From JBBRMW01 sp965246845 (GTDB taxonomy: Bacteria > Chloroflexota > Anaerolineae > Aggregatilineales > UBA2796): 64,000 bases of DNA. Where the stretch lies: the NCBI GenBank assembly GCA_965246845.1, contig CBDFFR010000008.1, positions 496,001 to 560,000 on the forward strand. The letters run 5' to 3'. The notes beneath the pieces were generated by a model. That model searched no databases and was not told the origin of the DNA. It saw only the letters and a program-made list of their open reading frames with translations. Shown here one piece after another: positions 25,315 to 33,230 of this stretch; position 1 is the stretch's first letter; each line of letters starts with the position of its first letter. The translations under genes were made by a program, and so were the position numbers.

Positions 25315-25980
25315 ATGGCACGACGGTCAATGGTAATTTTCGCGTTGGTATGGCTTGCCCTGAGCGGTATTTCCGCGCGTCCCGTATTCGCACAGGCGGA
25401 CACGCCAGAAACTACGCCTGTTTCGCTCTTCCACACAGATTTCTCCACCCGCGCCGACCGCTGGCGGCTGCTCGATCTGAAAACATCGGCGGTGCGCTAT
25501 CAGGATGATGGGTTGCAATTGGCCGTCACGCCCGCAAACAAGGCGGTCTGGACCTTCCCGGATAGCGACCTCAAGCCGGATGAATTCGATATGAAGCTGA
25601 CGGGGACGTGGAACGGCGGCGGCAAGGCGGCCATGTTTGGCCTCGTTACGCGCTACCGCACCGAAACCGATATGCAGGTTGTCGCCGTCTCGCGTGAGGG
25701 CAAGCTGTACATCGGAAATTACACGGGCGCGTCGCTCAAGCTGATCGGCAAGATGGTTCAATTGAAGGACAAAATCGGGGAGACTGTCGCGCTGGACGTG
25801 CTGGTCCGCAAGGCGAAAACCGGGCTGACGCTGACCGTCAGCATCGATGACAACGCGCCCGTGACCGTCGCGCTCCCGGCGGAGCGGAAGCCGTACAGCT
25901 TCGGCCTCTTCGCGCAGAGTGGGACCGAACCCGGCCTCGATGTGACGCTGAATACGCTTACGATAACGCTGCCGCGATGA
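25315..25980 (+). CDS. Exported LamG/jelly-roll-like protein
   Basis: 221 residues from ATG 25315 (GGGAG eight bases upstream; an ATG at 25300 is less well placed). Signal peptide MVIFALVWLALSGI with a cut near PVFAQA. The mature protein is one beta-sandwich with HTDFSTRADRWRLLD, VWTFPDSDLKPDEFDMKL, MFGLVTRYRTETDMQVVAV and FGLFAQSGTEPGLDV, typical of LamG or DUF1080-like sugar-binding folds found in Chloroflexota exoproteins. The next gene has the same fold and overlaps by four bases, so they are a duplicated pair. Confidence 0.68.
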   Translation: MARRSMVIFALVWLALSGISARPVFAQADTPETTPVSLFHTDFSTRADRWRLLDLKTSAVRYQDDGLQLAVTPANKAVWTFPDSDLKPDEFDMKLTGTWNGGGKAAMFGLVTRYRTETDMQVVAVSREGKLYIGNYTGASLKLIGKMVQLKDKIGETVALDVLVRKAKTGLTLTVSIDDNAPVTVALPAERKPYSFGLFAQSGTEPGLDVTLNTLTITLPR

Positions 25981-26744
25981 CTGCACGCCGCGCTAGGCGC
26001 TTCCGGTTGATCCCAATCCTGCTTGCGCTGGTGGTGATCCTTGCTGCGTTAAATGGTATCCTGCTCGTGGTGAAGCCGCTGCTCAAACCCGGCCTCCCTG
26101 CCAGCGGGCAACTCCTCTATGCAAGCGGGTTCGAGGATAGCGCCTCGCCAGAGTGGGAACAGTACCGGAGCGCGGTCACGGCGCAGCTTGCAGATGGCCG
26201 CTTATCACTCATCGCGGATAGCGCAAAGGACAATATTTTCTCGCCACTGGCGTATACCTTCCGCGATTTCGATTTGCGCGTGGCAGTGCGGCAGACCTTC
26301 GGCGAGGACCCGTTCAGCGAATACGGCGTCCTGTTCCGCTATCAGGACAAGCGCAATTTCTATATTTTTCGCGTGCGCTCCGATGGATCGTACCGTGTAT
26401 CGCGCGCCATCGATGGCAAACAGGAAGACCTCAGCACGAACACCGACCCGGAGCGCTTCCGGTCGCCGCTTGCGGTCGGGTTAAATTGGGTGAATGATTT
26501 GCGCATCGTCGCGAAGGGCGACCGCTTCCAGTTCTATATCAACGGCCAGCAATTGACGCTCTGCCCGAAAGGGAGCGACAAGCGCAGCACATGGGACGGT
26601 GAGCGCTGCGTGAGCAATGGCGGCCAGACCGCGCCCGAACTGGTCGATAGCACCTTCACCGATGGCCGAATCGCGCTGAGTATCTACGAGAATACGGAGA
26701 AGGTCGCGGTCGATTTCGATAATCTGGTGGTGATCGCGCCATGA
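25977..26744 (+). CDS. Membrane-anchored LamG/DUF1080-like protein
   Basis: 255 residues. Short basic N-terminus, one membrane anchor (LIPILLALVVILAALNGILL), then a beta-sandwich with GFEDSASPEWEQYRS, FRDFDLRVAVRQTFGEDPFS, YGVLFRYQDKRNFYIFRVR and FYINGQQLTLCP. Two Cys (CPKGSDKRSTWDGERC) could form a disulfide outside. Same fold as the preceding exported protein; translationally coupled both to it and to mtaB (ATGA overlaps on both sides). Probably surface carbohydrate or glycoprotein binding; function not known. Confidence 0.68.
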   Translation: MTARRARRFRLIPILLALVVILAALNGILLVVKPLLKPGLPASGQLLYASGFEDSASPEWEQYRSAVTAQLADGRLSLIADSAKDNIFSPLAYTFRDFDLRVAVRQTFGEDPFSEYGVLFRYQDKRNFYIFRVRSDGSYRVSRAIDGKQEDLSTNTDPERFRSPLAVGLNWVNDLRIVAKGDRFQFYINGQQLTLCPKGSDKRSTWDGERCVSNGGQTAPELVDSTFTDGRIALSIYENTEKVAVDFDNLVVIAP

Positions 26745-28006
26745 AAGTCTATCTGGAGACGCTCGGCTGCCGCTTGAACGAAGCTGAAATCGAGGCGATG
26801 GCGCGCGGCTTCGCGGATCACGAGATCGTGCAGCAGCCGGAAGGCGCGGACCTCGTTGTGATCAATACCTGCGCCGTCACAGCCGATGCCGCGCGTACCA
26901 GCCGCAACCGTATCCGCGCTTTCAACCGTGCCAGCCCGAACGCGCAAATCGTCGTGACCGGGTGCTATTCGCAGCTTGCGCCGGATGCCGTGCGCGCGAT
27001 GCCGGGCGTCACGGTGGTCGTGGACAATCTGCAAAAGGATCGGTTGGTCCCGATTGTACTGCACGAACCCGCCGAGCCGATGGACGCCGAACCGCTGAAT
27101 TTGCAGTACCGCCCCGGCACGCACGGCCACACGCGCGCGTTCGTGAAGGTGCAGGACGGCTGCGACAACCTGTGTACGTTCTGCATTACGCGAGTCGCGC
27201 GGGGTCCGGGACGCAGCCGCGCAGTTGGGGAGATCGTCGCGGAGATCAATGCGATGAGCGTGGCGGGCTACCGCGAGGCTGTGCTGACGGGCGTGCAAAT
27301 CGGCTCTTATAGCGAGCGCGCGGGCGGCCTGACGGACCTGCTGCGGACGCTGCTCGCGGAGACCGACATCCCGCGTTTGCGCATTTCCTCGCTGGAACCC
27401 TGGGACCTCGACGCGGCGTTTTTCCGGCTGTGGGAGAACCCGCGCTTGCTCCCGCATTTGCATTTGCCACTGCAAAGCGGCTGCGACGCGACCCTGCGCC
27501 GGATGCTGCGCCGCACCGATCAGACGGGCTATCGCGCGCTGGTGGAAATGGCACGCGGGATAATCCCGGACCTCGCGCTCAGTACGGATGTGATCGTTGG
27601 CTTCCCCGGCGAAACCGATGCGGAATTCGCGATCAGCCGCGCCTTTATTGAGGAAATGGGTTTCATGCGGCTGCACGTCTTCCCCTATTCACCACGACCG
27701 GGGACGGCAGCGGCACGGATGCGCGGACAGGTCGAACCGCAAGTTGCGAAGGCGCGCGGCGAAATTCTGCGCGGCATTTCGGCGCAGGGCGAACGCGCGC
27801 ACCTCGCACGCTTGGCGGGCTGTACCGAGTCGGTGCTGTGGGAGAGCGTCATCGGCGCGACCGAACAGGGCTGGATCAACACTGGGCTGACGCGCACCTA
27901 TGCTCGCGCGTATTGGACGGGTCCGCGTGTCCTCACCAATGAGGTGACGCGCGTGCGGCTTGGCGGCGTGGAGCGGGACGGGCTGGCCGTCGCGGAGTTT
28001 GTATAA
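26741..28006 (+). CDS. mtaB: tRNA t6A37 methylthiotransferase
   Basis: Radical-SAM enzyme making ms2t6A37 in tRNAs. 421 residues: N-terminal UPF0004 domain with LETLGCRLNEAE, INTCAVTADAARTSR and VTGCYSQLAPDAV (three Fe-S Cys), radical-SAM core with GCDNLCTFCITRVARGPGRS (C-x3-C-x2-C), LTGVQIGSYS, SSLEPWDLD, LHLPLQSGCDATLRRM, DVIVGFPGETDAEF and HVFPYSPRPGTAA, and a short TRAM-like end (VLTNEVTRVRLGGVE). Sequence features fit MtaB rather than MiaB or RimO. Coupled by overlap to the surface protein gene. Confidence 0.92.
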   Translation: MKVYLETLGCRLNEAEIEAMARGFADHEIVQQPEGADLVVINTCAVTADAARTSRNRIRAFNRASPNAQIVVTGCYSQLAPDAVRAMPGVTVVVDNLQKDRLVPIVLHEPAEPMDAEPLNLQYRPGTHGHTRAFVKVQDGCDNLCTFCITRVARGPGRSRAVGEIVAEINAMSVAGYREAVLTGVQIGSYSERAGGLTDLLRTLLAETDIPRLRISSLEPWDLDAAFFRLWENPRLLPHLHLPLQSGCDATLRRMLRRTDQTGYRALVEMARGIIPDLALSTDVIVGFPGETDAEFAISRAFIEEMGFMRLHVFPYSPRPGTAAARMRGQVEPQVAKARGEILRGISAQGERAHLARLAGCTESVLWESVIGATEQGWINTGLTRTYARAYWTGPRVLTNEVTRVRLGGVERDGLAVAEFV

Positions 28007-28022
28007 AGGGAAAGGGTCAATT

Positions 28023-28370
28023 ATGGCTGATAGCATTTTCACGAAGATCATCAACGGCGAGATACCGGGCAAATTCGCCTATCAGGATGACAGGGTGGTC
28101 GCGATCCACGACATCGCGCCGGGTGCGCCCGTGCATATACTGATCATCCCGCGCGACCCCGCGCTTGTGAACGCGAACGACCTCACGCCGGAGAACGCGG
28201 GCATCATCGCGCATATGTTCCTCGTCGCGAAACAGCTTGCCGCCGAAAACGGCCTCGCGGAGCGCGGCTATCGGCTGGTGATGAACAACAACGCCGAAAG
28301 CGGGCAATCGGTGTATCACATGCACCTGCATTTGCTGGGTGGGCGGGCGCTGGGTTGGCCTCCGGGGTGA
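28023..28370 (+). CDS. HIT family hydrolase (HinT-like)
   Basis: 115 residues from ATG 28023 (AAAGGG seven bases upstream). HIT fold: SIFTKIINGEIPGKFAYQDD, VVAIHDIAPGAPVHILIIPR, LVMNNNAESGQSVYHMHLHL with the H-x-H-x-H triad. Hydrolyses nucleoside phosphoramidates or related adenylates. The last 80 bases of the gene are duplicated at 29031-29110. Follows mtaB by 16 bases, so probably in its operon. Confidence 0.9.
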   Translation: MADSIFTKIINGEIPGKFAYQDDRVVAIHDIAPGAPVHILIIPRDPALVNANDLTPENAGIIAHMFLVAKQLAAENGLAERGYRLVMNNNAESGQSVYHMHLHLLGGRALGWPPG

Positions 28371-28395
28371 TATACTTGGAGACAAGAAAAGGAGT
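28291..28395 (+). repeat. 105-base direct repeat, copy A (HIT 3' end plus leader)
   Basis: Contains the last 80 bases of the HIT gene, then TATACTTGGAGACAAG and AAAAGGAGT. Copy B at 29031-29135 (offset 740) differs at roughly a dozen positions. The piece carries a possible -10 (TATACT) and ribosome-binding site for the DUF5678 gene that follows each copy. Confidence 0.85.
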
Positions 28396-28402
28396 GTAAA
28401 TC

Positions 28403-28681
28403 ATGGCGAGTGTACTTGACTCAGACGAGCCGGAGGCATCGAAGCAAACCGCTGGTGAGCTGGTGAGCGATGTAGAAATGTACTGGGTCAGTGATCACTT
28501 CGACGAGCTAATAGAGCAATATGGCGGTGACTGGATTGCAGTTGTCGGTGAGCGCGTCGTTGCTCATGCCCCAACCACACCAGAACTACGTGAAATGCTT
28601 GACTCGATGGGTATTATGTCCATCTTCCTTGAAAAAATTCCACGCAAGGATAATATGAGCAGTTTCATTATGTCAAAGTAG
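28403..28681 (+). CDS. DUF5678 family protein, copy 1
   Basis: 92 residues. Core EMYWVSDHFDELIEQYGGDW, IAVVGERVVAHAP, LREMLDSMGI and IFLEKIPRKD follows the DUF5678 pattern (Y-G-G-x-W-I-A-V, then V-x-A-H, ending I-P). These small proteins often sit beside a retropepsin-like gene, as here two copies later. AAAAGGAG lies 10 bases upstream. Accessory role unknown; a toxin-antitoxin-like pairing has been suggested by layout only. Confidence 0.7.
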   Translation: MASVLDSDEPEASKQTAGELVSDVEMYWVSDHFDELIEQYGGDWIAVVGERVVAHAPTTPELREMLDSMGIMSIFLEKIPRKDNMSSFIMSK

Positions 28682-28771
28682 ATTATGTAGCTCAAGTCGG
28701 CAGGGCAAACTCGTTGTCTATTGTCGACCGGCATGATGTTATACTCAGCAGTAGATAACGAGTTCCACCTC

Positions 28772-29110
28772 ATGATATTCACAGATGAGCCAGTCGAGCC
28801 GGAAGAGCCGACGCAGGTTTTTGACGGTCCTGTCAGCGAGGACGAAGCGCGTTGGGTAGATGCACACTATGAAGAGCTGGTCAAGCAATATGGCGGCGAG
28901 TGGATCGCTGTTGCCAACGATGCGGTCATTGCCCATGCTAAAAAACTCAGCGACGTTCGGATTGTGCTGGATGAACTTAACCTCGGCATGGTTTTCATCG
29001 AGCAAATTCCCACCTGGGACCGCTACAATAATGTCGAAAGCGGACAATCGGTGTATCAATTGCACCTGCATTTGCCTGGTGGTCGGGTGCTGGGTTGGCC
29101 GCCGGGATGA
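28772..29110 (+). CDS. DUF5678 protein, copy 2, fused to a HIT C-terminal tail
   Basis: 112 residues from ATG 28772, the codon aligned with the start of copy 3 (both follow AGTTCCACCTC). DUF5678 core HYEELVKQYGGEWIAVANDA, VIAHAKKLSDVRIVLDELNL, VFIEQIPTWD. The final 27 residues (NVESGQSVYQLHLHLPGGR onwards) copy the end of the HIT protein and are in frame, so the gene is a natural chimera from the 105-base duplication. The HIT triad is reduced to LHLHL and cannot be catalytic. It may still fold as a DUF5678 protein or be degenerate. Confidence 0.65.
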   Translation: MIFTDEPVEPEEPTQVFDGPVSEDEARWVDAHYEELVKQYGGEWIAVANDAVIAHAKKLSDVRIVLDELNLGMVFIEQIPTWDRYNNVESGQSVYQLHLHLPGGRVLGWPPG

Positions 29111-29135
29111 TATACTTGGAGACAAGAAAAGGAGT
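29031..29135 (+). repeat. 105-base direct repeat, copy B
   Basis: Second copy of the HIT-end/leader segment; its first 80 bases encode the tail of DUF5678 copy 2, and the rest gives copy 3 its TATACT and AAAAGGAG leader. Confidence 0.85.
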
Positions 29136-29143
29136 TCCACCTC

Positions 29144-29419
29144 ATGGTCTTCACAAACGAACCTGTAGAGTCAGAAGAATCCGTATACGAATTTGATCAG
29201 GAGGTCAGCACCATCGAGATGTATTGGGTTAGCGACCATTACAACGAGATTGTCGAGAAATATGGCGGTGAGTGGATTGCGGTTGTGAACGATGAAGTTA
29301 TCGCCCACGCGCTGAAATTGAGTGATGTTCGGGCAGTGCTGGATGAACGCAATCTTCAGTTGGTCTTCGTTGAAAAAATTCCAACTAAAGATCAAGCCAG
29401 CGGTTTTGTTGTGGCATAA
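29144..29419 (+). CDS. DUF5678 family protein, copy 3
   Basis: 91 residues. MVFTNEPVESEESVYEFDQE resembles the start of copy 2, and the core (MYWVSDHYNEIVEKYGGEWI, AVVNDEVIAHALKLSDV, QLVFVEKIPTKD) is DUF5678. Intact ending ASGFVVA unlike the chimeric copy. Its stop overlaps the start of the retropepsin-like gene (TAATG), so the two are translationally coupled, the usual DUF5678/aspartyl-protease pair. Confidence 0.72.
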   Translation: MVFTNEPVESEESVYEFDQEVSTIEMYWVSDHYNEIVEKYGGEWIAVVNDEVIAHALKLSDVRAVLDERNLQLVFVEKIPTKDQASGFVVA

Positions 29420-29835
29420 TGCCAATCACGATCAATTACACGCATGTTTATCCCTACTCCAAAACTGGCGAATTGAGCAGCGGTCCTGTCATCCCACTTG
29501 ATCTTTTCAGTGGTCAATATGCGAGTAGAACCAATGCCTTAATAGATTCAGGTGCATCGTACCCGCTCTTCGACATGGAAGTAGCCGAAGCACTACACCT
29601 TCGCTTCTCTCCAACTGATCGCTTGCTGATGGTCGGTGTCGGCAGAAATGTCTATGCTTACGGATCATTTGCACATCTGCGATTTGGTCCGCTACTGAAA
29701 GCCGTCAGGTGCAAACTATACTTTGCGGAAAACCTGAACACGCCAAACCTTTTGGGGCGCATTGGCGTCTTCGAGCATGTACAGATCGGTTTGGATGAGG
29801 CGAAGAAGCAATTTTACATGCGAGTGAACGAGTAA
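29419..29835 (+). CDS. Retropepsin-like aspartyl protease family protein
   Basis: 138 residues. NALIDSGASYPLFDMEVAEA contains the D-S-G-A-S active-site motif of retropepsins; the second half has the hydrophobic flap region and ends NLLGRIGVFEHVQIGLDEAK, typical of small bacterial clan-AA proteins, which would act as homodimers. Directly coupled to DUF5678 copy 3. Possible roles include processing of its partner or an addiction-like module; neither is shown. Confidence 0.7.
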   Translation: MPITINYTHVYPYSKTGELSSGPVIPLDLFSGQYASRTNALIDSGASYPLFDMEVAEALHLRFSPTDRLLMVGVGRNVYAYGSFAHLRFGPLLKAVRCKLYFAENLNTPNLLGRIGVFEHVQIGLDEAKKQFYMRVNE

Positions 29836-29839
29836 TCAC

Positions 29840-29891
29840 CCCGTCGTCTTCATCCCCGCCGCGATGCCATTGATCGTATTCAGTGCAGCAC
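29840..29891 (-). repeat. Duplicated 3' end of ppc
   Basis: 52 bases closely matching 30421-30472, the last codons of ppc (offset 581; the first 26 bases identical, about six differences in the rest). Reading on the minus strand it would encode a decayed copy of the terminal TVNGIAAGMKTTG. It borders the DUF6174-like gene on the left while true ppc borders it on the right. Confidence 0.85.
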
Positions 29892-29903
29892 GATTTGGCG
29901 CTT

Positions 29904-30401
29904 CTATATGCAGGTAAAGTCAGATGGCGGCAGAGAGTTAACCTCGGCTTTGGAGAGAACACGAAAATTTGTAATCGAGAACCCGCCAAATTCCATGAAA
30001 CCGCTGCTAATTTGCGACGGAATGCCATATGTCGTGTCGTACTGCGATTTTTGCAATGGATCGATAACAAAACGTGAGGCCGCATCAAACAGCCCCTCTA
30101 CAGTATATCGCTGATAATCTTCAATTTTACTGCTCATCGGTTGTCCATTTTTGACGCAAACTCGTACAACACGAGCGTTCGTTACAGTGATGACTGTATC
30201 AGTATAATTCAGGTAAGGAGCTGATGGTCCAATGCCCAAGGGGGTCAATGAAATCTGATAAGCAGGCGCAGTTGTTGAATGCCACAAGACCAACGCCTTA
30301 ATATGTGAAACGAGTCTGTAACTTCCACAACATAAACAGGGTGAAATCAGGAGCAAGCTCGTAACGATAACTATGCCCCTGTATTTTGATAATATTGTCA
30401 T
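29904..30401 (-). CDS. DUF6174-like putative lipoprotein
   Basis: 165 residues with an N-terminal hydrophobic signal (GIVIVTSLLLISPCLCCG) holding Cys in lipobox-like positions. The mature part shows the DUF6174 pattern: VITVTNARVVRVCVKNGQP, RYTVEGLFDAASRFVIDPLQ, QYDTTYGIPSQISSGF. DUF6174 proteins are exported, function unknown. AT-rich, flanked by a fragment of ppc on one side and ppc on the other, so probably inserted. The start (ATG 30401) has no clear ribosome-binding site. Confidence 0.6.
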   Translation of the reverse strand: MTILSKYRGIVIVTSLLLISPCLCCGSYRLVSHIKALVLWHSTTAPAYQISLTPLGIGPSAPYLNYTDTVITVTNARVVRVCVKNGQPMSSKIEDYQRYTVEGLFDAASRFVIDPLQKSQYDTTYGIPSQISSGFMEFGGFSITNFRVLSKAEVNSLPPSDFTCI

Positions 30402-30416
30402 TTCTACCTGTTTTGA

Positions 30417-33110
30417 TTAACCCGTCGTCTTCATCCCCGCCGCGATCCCGTTGACCGTACTCAGCGCGGCACTCAGCGCCGCCGGATACGCCTCGTCTTC
30501 GGGCATCATCGCGCGGATTTGCCGCAAGAGCGAGACTTGAATGAAGTTGAGCGGATCGACATACGGATTGCGGCGCGTGATCGATTTCTGCATGACCGGG
30601 TAATTATCCAGTAACTCGGCCTGCCCGGTGATCTTGCAAACCATGCTGCGCGAGCGCTCGTGTTCGGCGGCCATCTGGTGATAAATGCGGTCGCGCGTCT
30701 CCACGCTGCCGACCAGTGAGGCATACTGCTCCGCGATACCCATATCGGCCTTCGCGATGTCCATTTGCAGATTTTCAATCAGTGATTTGAAGAAAATCCA
30801 CTTCGCATACATCTCCTTGAGCGTGTCCAGCCCACCCGGACGCGCCGCATATCCCTCGAAGGCCGTCCCGACGCCATACCAGCTAGGAATAATCGCGCGG
30901 CTCTGCGTCCAGCTAAACACCCAGGGAATCGCGCGCAAGCCCGCGAAGCCACCTTGTCGCCGCCGTGCCGGGCGCGAACTGATCGCGAGGCTGCCGAGTT
31001 CGTCAATCGGAGTCGCCGATTGCCAGTAATCGAGGAAGCCGGGCGTCTCGTAGACGAACGCGCGATAGGCTTGTTGACCCGCCGTTGCCATTGCTTCCAT
31101 CGCGTCGAGATAGGGCAGTGGCAGCGCATCTTCCGGCGGCGCGCCCGTCTCGCGCAGCGTCGCGTTGATGACCTGATGCAGGTGGCGGCGCGCTATCGAA
31201 GCATTACTATAGCGGTATGCGATCACCTCGCCCTGTTCGGTCATCTTGATCCGACCGGAGAACGATGCCGCCGGTTGGCTCAGAATCGCGCGGTTGGCCG
31301 GACCGCCGCCGCGCCCGATGCTCCCACCGCGTCCGTGAAACAGTTCGAGCAAGATGCCCTGCTCCGCGCAGACTTTCGCGACGACCTGCTGCGCGTTGTA
31401 CAAGCCCCAATTCGAGGCCAGATAGCCGCCGTCCTTGTTGCTATCGGAATAACCGATCATGACCTGCTGGCGATTGCCGCGCGCTTCCAGGTGCGTCCGG
31501 TAGGCGGCATTGGCAAAGAGCGCCGTCAGGATTTGTGGCGCGTGGTGCAGGTCGTCTATCGTCTCGAAAAGCGGGACCAGATCGACATCCTTATCGACGC
31601 CGACCTCGTGCGCGAGCAGGAGCATCGTGAGCGTATCGCTTGGGTTCTGGCTCATACTCGCAATCACGGTATCGATCACGCGCTTGCCATAATTGCGATG
31701 CGCGCTCGCGATCATGCGCCACGTTGCGATCACCTCGTTCGTGATCTCCCCGAAGTTTGGTTCCATCGGGAAGAGCGGGCGCGAATTTTCAATTTCGTGG
31801 GTGAGGACGCGCTGCTTGTCCTCCTCGTTGAGTTTTGTGTAGTCACCGAGATCGGGATAGTAGCGCTCGAAAACTTCTTTCATCGCGGTCGCGTGGCGCT
31901 GCGCGTCTTCGCGAATATCGAGCGGATTGATGTGCAGGCCAAAGATACGCACCTTTTCGAGCAGGCGGTTCAGCACGGATTGCGCGAAGTGCCGACTCTT
32001 GTTCTCGCGCAGGCTGCGGTCGAGAAGTTGCAAGTCCGCGAGCAGCGCTTCGCCATCGAGGTAGCCGTTCTTTTCCAGTTTCGCGTGAATTTCGACCAGT
32101 TTCTGGCGGTAAACCTCGCCGGGGTGGAGCGTCGTCGGCGTAACCGCGTTGAACAGTTCAGCGGAAACGGGAACCTCGTCAGTCGATTGCGTCATTTCGT
32201 CGCGCAGCCGTGCGAGTTCGCGCAGATAAACGGTGCGTGCCGTGTCGCGGTGCGTTTCCAGCGTTTGCAGCGTGACATCGGCGGTGACGTTCGGGTTGCC
32301 GTCGCGGTCGCCGCCGATCCACGAGGCATAGCCGAGCAGGTCCGGCAAGTCGTCCCATGTGCTTTCCGGGTAGTGCTTCCTTAACGCGGTGCGCAGTTCG
32401 TCGCGAATATCGATCACGAGGTCCATGATCACGTTCGACATGAAATACAGGCCAAAATCGACCTCTGCCGCGACGGTCGTTTTGGTGCGGCGGACGGTGC
32501 GCGTCTGCCACATTGCCTCGATCTCGGCGCGCAGGCTTTCTTCGAGCGCGGTCCATTCGCGCGGGAGCAGCGTTTCGCGGTCGCGCCGCGCCATGATGCC
32601 CGCGATGTTGCGCAGCTTGACGAGGATTTCCTTACGCTTGGCTTCGGAAGGGTGCGCCGTCAGCACCAGCCGGATACACACCCGCTGCAAGAGGTCCGCG
32701 ACCGCTTCCGCTGCGTAGCCGTGTTCCTTGAGGATTTGGACCGCAGCCTCAATCGAGTCGTCGAGCATCCCCGTCCGTTCGCGGTTTTCCAGTATTCGGA
32801 TGCGTTCCTGATCTTCGGCGATGTTGATGAGTTGGAAGTAATTGCTAAACGCTTTGATTAAAATACGTTTTTGATCGAGATCGAGCGCTTCAATTGCGGC
32901 TTTCAGTTCAGCGTCGGCAATCGGGTCGTTGCGGCGGCGCGATTTGGCAAGATTGCGGATTTTTTCAACCAGCGCCAGCGCTTCCGGTCCGTGCTGTTCG
33001 GAGACGACCTCGCCCAGCAGCCCGGCCAGCCAGCGGACATCGTTGCTCAGGTTTTGACCGCGATTATCGAGCGTGGCGGGAGTATCGGTGATGTCTCTGA
33101 CGATTTGCAT
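30417..33110 (-). CDS. ppc: Phosphoenolpyruvate carboxylase
   Basis: Carboxylates PEP to oxaloacetate to refill the TCA cycle. 897 residues, full length. N-terminal catalytic His in CIRLVLTAHPSEAKRKEIL, glycine-rich YASWIGGDRDGNPNVT, VMIGYSDSNKDGGYLASNWG, and the catalytic loop FHGRGGSIGRGGGPANRAIL, then WVFSWTQSRAIIPSWYGVG and the C-terminal RRNPYVDPLNFIQVSLLRQI. The tail ends TTG rather than the usual N-T-G. Alone on its strand; its 3' end is copied at 29840-29891. Confidence 0.96.
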   Translation of the reverse strand: MQIVRDITDTPATLDNRGQNLSNDVRWLAGLLGEVVSEQHGPEALALVEKIRNLAKSRRRNDPIADAELKAAIEALDLDQKRILIKAFSNYFQLINIAEDQERIRILENRERTGMLDDSIEAAVQILKEHGYAAEAVADLLQRVCIRLVLTAHPSEAKRKEILVKLRNIAGIMARRDRETLLPREWTALEESLRAEIEAMWQTRTVRRTKTTVAAEVDFGLYFMSNVIMDLVIDIRDELRTALRKHYPESTWDDLPDLLGYASWIGGDRDGNPNVTADVTLQTLETHRDTARTVYLRELARLRDEMTQSTDEVPVSAELFNAVTPTTLHPGEVYRQKLVEIHAKLEKNGYLDGEALLADLQLLDRSLRENKSRHFAQSVLNRLLEKVRIFGLHINPLDIREDAQRHATAMKEVFERYYPDLGDYTKLNEEDKQRVLTHEIENSRPLFPMEPNFGEITNEVIATWRMIASAHRNYGKRVIDTVIASMSQNPSDTLTMLLLAHEVGVDKDVDLVPLFETIDDLHHAPQILTALFANAAYRTHLEARGNRQQVMIGYSDSNKDGGYLASNWGLYNAQQVVAKVCAEQGILLELFHGRGGSIGRGGGPANRAILSQPAASFSGRIKMTEQGEVIAYRYSNASIARRHLHQVINATLRETGAPPEDALPLPYLDAMEAMATAGQQAYRAFVYETPGFLDYWQSATPIDELGSLAISSRPARRRQGGFAGLRAIPWVFSWTQSRAIIPSWYGVGTAFEGYAARPGGLDTLKEMYAKWIFFKSLIENLQMDIAKADMGIAEQYASLVGSVETRDRIYHQMAAEHERSRSMVCKITGQAELLDNYPVMQKSITRRNPYVDPLNFIQVSLLRQIRAMMPEDEAYPAALSAALSTVNGIAAGMKTTG

Positions 33111-33230
33111 AGTGATTTCCTAAAACAAAAGTTCACGATATTTGAATAGACAGAAGTGTACATCGGCTCGCAAATAATTTTAATTGCAATCGGCACAATC
33201 TGCCTCAAAGTGCGTGCTGCACACGGCGGC

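Noticed and set aside
30954..32384. Plus-strand frame of 476 codons opposite ppc
   Set aside because: Antisense of the conserved ppc catalytic region; composition typical of shadow frames.
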